Below, piece by piece: positions 58,511 to 64,000 of a stretch of DNA of 64,000 nucleotides. The translations under genes and the position numbers were made by a program. The notes under the pieces are model-generated. The model was not told the origin of the DNA. It saw nothing but the letters and a program-made list of their open reading frames with translations, and ran no database searches. The stretch comes from Calycina herbarum (lineage: Eukaryota; Ascomycota; Leotiomycetes; Helotiales; Pezizellaceae): positions 496,001-560,000 of the forward strand of contig LLEY01000020.1 in the NCBI GenBank assembly GCA_001414485.1, given 5' to 3'. The first letter of the stretch is position 1; the number at the start of each line of letters is the position of its first letter.

Positions 58511-59759
58511 TCAGAGAAAGCGCTTTGAATATGCCCAATATGCCTTCCAAGCCAATCTCCATTCCCCCTTCCGCAATTCCGGTTTGAAAACATCAAAATC
58601 ATGTTTCTCCAGATTGTTTAACCAGAGCTGCGTGGAGATTGCTGGCATAAGCACACCGAACCCATTTTCTAAATCCTTGATCTGTCTCTCCTTGGTTGTA
58701 CTTCGACTGGAATACTCGTGCCCCTCTTCACCCTCATGCTCGAATTCATGACCGGCATCTTTGCCTTGCTTGAGATTTTTCACCATTTCACGAGCTGTGA
58801 TGAGGTGATCATTCGCTCTTGTTGCAATTGTGAAAATCGCATCTTTCAACCCTGGAGCATCGGCACCTTGTCTGAAAATGTCTTCTTCTTTGACTCCTGC
58901 TTCGGCCATGACATCTAATGGCAGAACCACAGATCCTTGACTTCCGCCTTGTCCCTTTCCCCCCATTGCCACAGAGAAAGCTTCATTGTTACTGTGGTGA
59001 TTCGGAGGAGGAGGGAATGCCAATAATGGCAACCCTCGAAGTATGGCAACAATCCCGGTTGCTTTTCCAATATGACTGGCGACATGATCGACGGCCATCG
59101 ATTTTATTGGTATAGATGCCAGTGTCAAATATGTTAATGTCGAGTATGTGTTTTCGGCATATGTTTCTAGAGCATCCAGCGTTGTGTATGGGCGATTATC
59201 CATGTACTGCTCTCTTGTATTGATTATCTTCATGAACCACCCTTTCATGAAGCCTGTGCTGAGACTCGGGTCCTGCGATTTGAGAAGGGTGAGTGCATTG
59301 TGAAGCAGTATTGCGACGGGTTCTTTGGGTGGTGTATCGGCGAATGTGCGAGTTATATTGTCCCTCCAGAATTGCATTCGTAATGAGCCGACTGTGGGAT
59401 TCGATATTAGGTCTGGAATTCGAGCAAGCTCAATGTTGAGAGCCCGAATGGCAAGGTAGGCATCTCGTGTGGACTGTTGTCTTGGGATGAAAGATTGGAG
59501 GGTATAGGATGGAGAGTCGAATGTCCTAGTCAGTTGTCAGTATCTGCGCATCAAATCCGAGAGAGAGAAACTGTTACTTCACCAGTCTAGAGCAATATGC
59601 TCTTGCTCCATTGACATCCGCCTCAGTCACTCGCGAAGGGTAGGGCGCTGGGCCACTGTAGGGAGTTGTCGCATATGCGCATCGTAGCAGAGGTTTGCAC
59701 TTGGTGTGCGCTTGCAATCGTATGCTCGCTCTTGCTGAGTACATTACATTATATGCCAT
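58511..59759 (-). CDS. NDUFAF6-like complex I assembly factor (squalene/phytoene-synthase fold)
   Basis: Exons 59759-59578 and 59525-58511 join across a 52-nt intron (GTAACA...ACTAG; branch-like CTGAC) to 398 aa (SRLVK-TFDSPSYTLQSF). The first about 35 residues are basic, as for mitochondrial import. The body has the trans-isoprenyl-synthase-like pattern: YLAIRALNIELARIPDL, GSLRMQFWRDNI, DNRPYTTLDALETYAENTYS and VASHIGKATGIVAILRGLP. The usual paired Asp-rich metal motifs are weak or absent, as in NDUFAF6, which is considered non-catalytic. The animal relative is required for early assembly of respiratory complex I. The start could also be the Met five codons downstream (59744). Confidence 0.85.
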
Positions 59760-60145
59760 AAAAGAATTTGGCTGAACAATACGATGGTTCTGGTTGGGGG
59801 ACACGGGGGCGTGGGGGAAACATTTCAGCAGGGATTGTTTGAAGCTCCAAGGCCGAGTCAAGCACCAGACTGTATTCCGTAGTTTCCCTCGCACTTTCCC
59901 CTCTGCAATTGTTCCAGAACTTCTAGGAGAATAAATTAAATGAAATGTAAATGTAATCATTCTAGTCATTTAGGAGAATTGGATTGATCTTCCGAGTCTC
60001 AGTCGAACAATCTAGGAAGTAGAGTCTCGGGTTTTTATTCACTCTACGCGATATCTAGGTCGCGTCTTCCACAAAGCCCGGCCGCGACTGAAAGCATTGT
60101 GCAGACAATCAACAGCAAATCCGACAACTCCTCAACCACAGCAAA
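59760..60145. promoter_or_regulatory. Divergent promoter NDUFAF6-like / RAD5, carrying a small element
   Basis: The two start codons are 386 bp apart and face away from each other. More than a quarter of the space is occupied by the inverted-repeat element at 59906-60011. Confidence 0.6.
59906..60011 (+). mobile_element. Small inverted-repeat (MITE-like) element in a divergent promoter
   Basis: CAATTGTTCCAGAACTTCTA at the left and CGAGTCTCAGTCGAACAAT at the right; the outer CAATTGTTC / GAACAAT pair is inverted. The interior TTTAGGAGAATTGGATTGAT aligns to TTTAGGATAATGGAATCGAT of the 40868-40969 copy. Confidence 0.7.
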
Positions 60146-63100
60146 ATGAGTTTCATGGAATCCGAAGGACCTCCCGCGAAGAAGAGACGATTCTTCTCCG
60201 AGAAATCCGATGTTCTCGACGATGCTTCCGCCGACTCGAGCCTGCCAATACTCGCAAAGAATGAAGTCGACGCGTCTACGACACCAAATGGTTCTGAAAA
60301 GCGAGAACTGAGCGATTCGGACGATGTACAAATGTTTGATAGCAGCCCGCCTGCGGGCTTTGACTTGGGACTATTCGAAAACTTCGTTGGAGAGAAGGTT
60401 GCACCCGATGTCTTGAAGCGATTGAGGGAGGCGTCGGGGGATGATATGGAAAAGGCTGTGAATATGTATTTTGACGGATCATGGAAGACCGCCGTGAAGC
60501 CTCAGAAACCTGCCGGCTTTGGCACAAAACATATGACCATCAATGGTTTCGCAAAATCAGGGTCCAGCGGGAAAGCAACTGCCCCTAAAAGTACGAAATC
60601 CATACCAACCGGACCTTCAGCACGAGAATCCATGCCCGAATTTCGATATGTGGGCGCATTTGGAGTTGGAGCTTGGGCAACGAGAAGTGGTACGAATTTA
60701 ATTAAACACGGAGAGATTGTGCGAATCGAGCGACAGAAGATACAACCAAAGCCCGTAGCCAAGGGAAGAGGAAGACCTCCAGCGGTAGTGGCACAACCAA
60801 AACCAGGCAGTGCTGCAGCCAAAAGAGTAGATGTGATAGTCCGTTTTACGGATTCAAAAGGCAGCGAGGTTGGCAGACTTCCCAGGGAAACCGCAGATTG
60901 GGTATCGACATTGATGGACCAGAAAGTTTGCAAATTCGAGGGCACATGTGTATATGCACCGGAAAGAGTCAGAAGTAACGACACTATCTTTTTGCAGCTG
61001 AGATGTTCATTACTACGAAGCGCATTTGACAACAGTGCGTTCAAGGCAGCGGAAGATAGAAAGACTGGCATGTTTGAGGAGAAGGAGAGTTCAGAGGAAA
61101 AACAATTACGATTACGACAAGTTGCACTTGTAAAGCTTTTTGAGGAAGTCAATCTTCTCCCATCAAGATCCTCTGAAACGACCACGAAACACAAAAGAGA
61201 GGGATTACTTCAAGCCGCGGAGGTTGCGGAACAGTACGAAGACTCCAAGGCAAAAGAGAAAAAGGGGGGCGTGGGTGAAAACGGCATTTCTTCGCCTCCG
61301 TCAGAAGAGGCCGAAGATGGGAAGGAGTTGGAGCAGGACCAGCTTGATACACTTTACAAGAAAGCCCAATCTTTTGATTTCAATGCCCCAGCTGCCGAGC
61401 CAGCTGAAACCTTCTCAATGGATCTTAGACATTATCAAAAGCAAGCGCTGCACTGGATGATGTCAAAGGAGAAGAATGAAAAGGATGAGAATCGAGAAAC
61501 ATCGATGCATCCCTTGTGGGAAGAATACTCCTGGCCCGTTATGGATTATGATAACAAGGAAGTGCCAAAGGTCAATGGCCAGGACGCTTTCTACGTAAAC
61601 CCATACAGTGGCGAGCTATCACTCATCTTCCCGGTGCAGGAACAGCATTGCCTCGGAGGAATACTGGCAGACGAAATGGGACTCGGCAAAACAATTGAGA
61701 TGATGAGTTTGATTCATTCTCATAAATCGGATGTTTGGAAAAGTTTGGGTGGAAGTAGTTCTATACTAGCATCAGTCAATAGTCTTCCAAGGCTTCCAGT
61801 CAGTTCTCCAAATGTTGAGTGGGCACCTTGTACAACTTTGGTTGTCGCACCCATGTCATTATTGGCTCAATGGAATAGTGAAGCGGAAAACGCCTCTAAA
61901 GACGGTTCATTGAGGAGTATGGTGTATTATGGTACAGAGAAATCTGCGAATTTGCAAGCTTTATGTTGTGAAGCCAATGCAGCGTCTGCTCCTAATGTCA
62001 TAATAACCAGTTACGGTGTCATTCTCTCCGAGTTCAATCAAGTTGCCGCTAAGGGGGGGGATAGAGCAGCACATGGCGGTCTTTTCTCGTTGAAATATTT
62101 CCGTGTCATTCTCGACGAAGGTAATACTAACTCCCTTCTTTCGAATATTTAGAGCCTAATGCTAACGGAACAATAGCTCATCACATCAAGAATAGACAAA
62201 GTAAGACTGCCAAAGCTTGTTATGAAATCGATGCCGAACACCGTTGGGTGTTGACTGGTACTCCAATCGTAAACAGATTAGAAGATCTTTTCAGTCTGGT
62301 TCGATTCTTGAGAGTTGAGCCGTGGAGCAATTTCTCATTCTGGAAGACATTTATCACTGTACCTTTTGAGTCCAAAGACTTCATGCGTGCTCTTGATGTT
62401 GTTCAGACGGTGCTCGAGCCCTTGGTCTTGCGGAGAACAAAAGACATGAAAACGCCAACCGGAGAAGCACTTGTTCCACTTCCCCCGAAGACTATGAAAA
62501 TCGTCGATATCGAATTATCAAAACCAGAACGTGAGGTTTATGATCACATTTTTACTCGTGCAAAACGAACTTTCGCAGCCAATGTCGAGGCAGGGACTGT
62601 CATGAAAGCCTATACAAGCATATTCGCTCAGATTCTTCGACTTCGACAATCTTGTTGTCACCCCATCCTAACGAGGAACCAAAACATTGTTGCAGACGAA
62701 GAAGACGCCGCAGAGCTAGCAGATGCTGCTTCCGGATTAACTGATGACATGGATTTACAATCCCTTATTGCAAGATTTACAGCCGAGACCGATGATTCTG
62801 AGGACTCAAATGCCTTTGGTGCCCATGTCCTAGAACAAATTCGCGACGAGGCAGAAAATGAATGTCCAATTTGTTCAGAGGAGGAAATGGTGGAGCAGAC
62901 GGTTACAGGATGCTGGCATTCTGCTTGCAAGAAATGTCTACTCGATTACATCAACCATCAAACAGACAAGCAAGAGATTCCACGATGCTTCAGCTGTCGA
63001 GAGACCCTCAACACCAGGGACATCTTCGAGGTTGTAAGAGACGAAGGTCACCCTGACTCGAAGATCAGCCTTCAGAGATTGGGCTCCAACTCGTCTGCCA

Positions 63101-63664
63101 AGGTTGGAGAATTACTTAGTAACCTCAAAGCGGTAAGAAAAGAGGATCCTGGTGTGAAGTCGGTCGTGTTCAGTCAATTCACATCTTTCCTCTCCTTGAT
63201 CGAGCCCGCACTGACGCGTGCCGCGATCCCCTTTCTTCGTCTCGATGGTTCAATGGCTCAAAAAGCACGAACGGAAGTCCTCAAACAATTCGCGGCAAGC
63301 CCAAAAGGCATTGTTCTTCTCCTCAGTCTCAGAGCTGGTGGTGTCGGCCTTAATCTCACGATGGCGAAACGTGTCTACATGATGGATCCATGGTGGAGTT
63401 TCGCGGTCGAGGCGCAAGCTATTGATCGCGTGCATCGGATGGGTCAAATGGATGAGGTTAAGGTTTTCCGATTTATTGTCAAGGAGAGTATTGAGGAAAA
63501 GATGTTGAAGATTCAGGAGAGGAAGAAGTTTATGTGAGTTTTATCTTCCTTTACAGTCCAAGGCGGCCGCTAATGTTTGGAATAGTGCAAGTTCGTTGGG
63601 AATGATGAGTGATGAGGAGAAGAAGCTACAGAGAATCGAGGATATCAAGGAGTTGCTAAGCTAA
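60146..63664 (+). CDS. RAD5: Rad5 family DNA helicase / E3 ubiquitin ligase
   Basis: Exons 60146-62120, 62177-63533 and 63586-63664 give 1,136 aa. Introns are 56 and 52 nt. The N-terminus is basic and polar (PPAKKRR, possible nuclear signal), with a UBA-like stretch (LKRLREASGDDMEKAVNMYF). The HIRAN domain follows at about 165-290 (YVGAFGVGAWATRSGTNLIK). The SNF2 core has motif I LADEMGLGKT (about 507-516), motif II DEAH (657-660) split by intron 1, and LTGTPIVNRLEDLFSL. An inserted RING finger (about 886-935: CPICSEEEM, CWHSACKKC, CFSC) lies between the two helicase lobes, the Rad5/HLTF hallmark. The C-lobe has LSLRAGGVGLNLT and DRVHRMGQ. It acts in error-free post-replication repair, promoting PCNA polyubiquitination and fork reversal. 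All key motifs look intact. Confidence 0.95.
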
Positions 63665-64000
63665 TAAATTTTGGCAGGTGGCATATTGGGATTTGCAGGT
63701 TGGCGTGTATCTTTGTACATTATGTACTGTACTATATTTTAGAGTTGTACTTACATCGAGGATTGTAAGTGCATTGTTGCACCCATAGAATATTTGCTTA
63801 TTTCAGATTCAGTCCATCCATGTAATTATTGCCACATAAAATGCCAATGTTCTTATCACTCGAGTGTTGTCTTTCATGCAGATCACATATGCACGTTTCC
63901 TCAAGGTTATTGTTACAAGTAAATTAACTATATGGAGGGGAATCTTTTGCCTTCCAAAATCGGTCTATCAATCCTTACTCAGACAATGAAAAACGCCGTG
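63665..64000. other. 3' flank of RAD5
   Basis: Terminal AT-rich sequence with no further gene recognised before the window ends. Confidence 0.5.

Noticed and set aside
60502..61194. 230-codon antisense frame in RAD5
   Set aside because: Shadow of the well-supported RAD5 coding sequence.
1..64000. CRISPR array, secondary-metabolite backbone gene or viral cassette
   Set aside because: No regularly spaced repeats, no PKS/NRPS/terpene synthase, and no viral replication or capsid genes were seen; the lone FAD oxidoreductase is not in a cluster.

Overview
The window looks like nuclear DNA of a filamentous ascomycete (Pezizomycotina). Genes carry short GT-AG introns, mostly 45-80 nt, with GTAAGT/GTATGT-type donors. 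The single-copy genes are standard fungal ones: a Nup98-Nup96 precursor, centrin, epsin, a mitochondrial EngB-type GTPase, FMC1, a PCL-type cyclin, an NDUFAF6-like protein and Rad5. A Leotiomycete-like fungus is my guess from general gene style only; a search would be needed to settle it. All gene models were spliced by eye from reading frame, splice sites and protein continuity.

Left arm (about 1-20 kb) is accessory and decaying. It holds a membrane-protein gene with an in-frame TGA (28-1059), an AIM6-like phosphodiesterase gene (1843-3177), and a large membrane-protein pseudogene with two in-frame TAG codons and a frameshift (3509-6209). Next come a C2H2 zinc-finger gene (8491-9464) with a degenerate partial copy upstream (about 7235-7560), an orphan gene broken at a C9 tract (10742-11734), a secreted GPI-anchor-type protein (12820-14013) and an HExxH zincin-like gene (15554-17076). 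Among them lie a 350-bp non-autonomous hAT element with perfect 8-bp target duplications (12263-12612) and several copies of a roughly 90-145 bp inverted-repeat element, four of them inside introns. A stray 18S rDNA fragment with a group I intron (about 17433-17980) is followed directly by two nested transposons (17983-19717), the inner one carrying a dead hAT transposase.

Right arm (about 20-64 kb) is core. On the minus strand: NUP145/Nup98-96 (20049-26496), epsin (29708-31509), the EngB-like GTPase (32815-33786) and the NDUFAF6-like gene (58511-59759). On the plus strand: centrin (28181-29094), FMC1 (33964-34308), a 1257-aa proline-rich/coiled-coil protein (36410-40272), a small kinase-fold protein (43549-44091), a PCL-type cyclin (48994-50181), a secreted FAD oxidoreductase (54602-56235) and Rad5 (60146-63664). 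EngB/FMC1 and NDUFAF6/Rad5 are divergent pairs. A mariner-type MITE lies at 42741-43112.

I found no convincing new multi-gene system. The most distinctive content is genome-defence and mobile-element archaeology: TGG-to-TAG decay of the kind expected from RIP in both a transposase and a host gene, the rDNA/group I intron fossil split by nested hAT elements, and the small element that sits in introns and in a divergent promoter.
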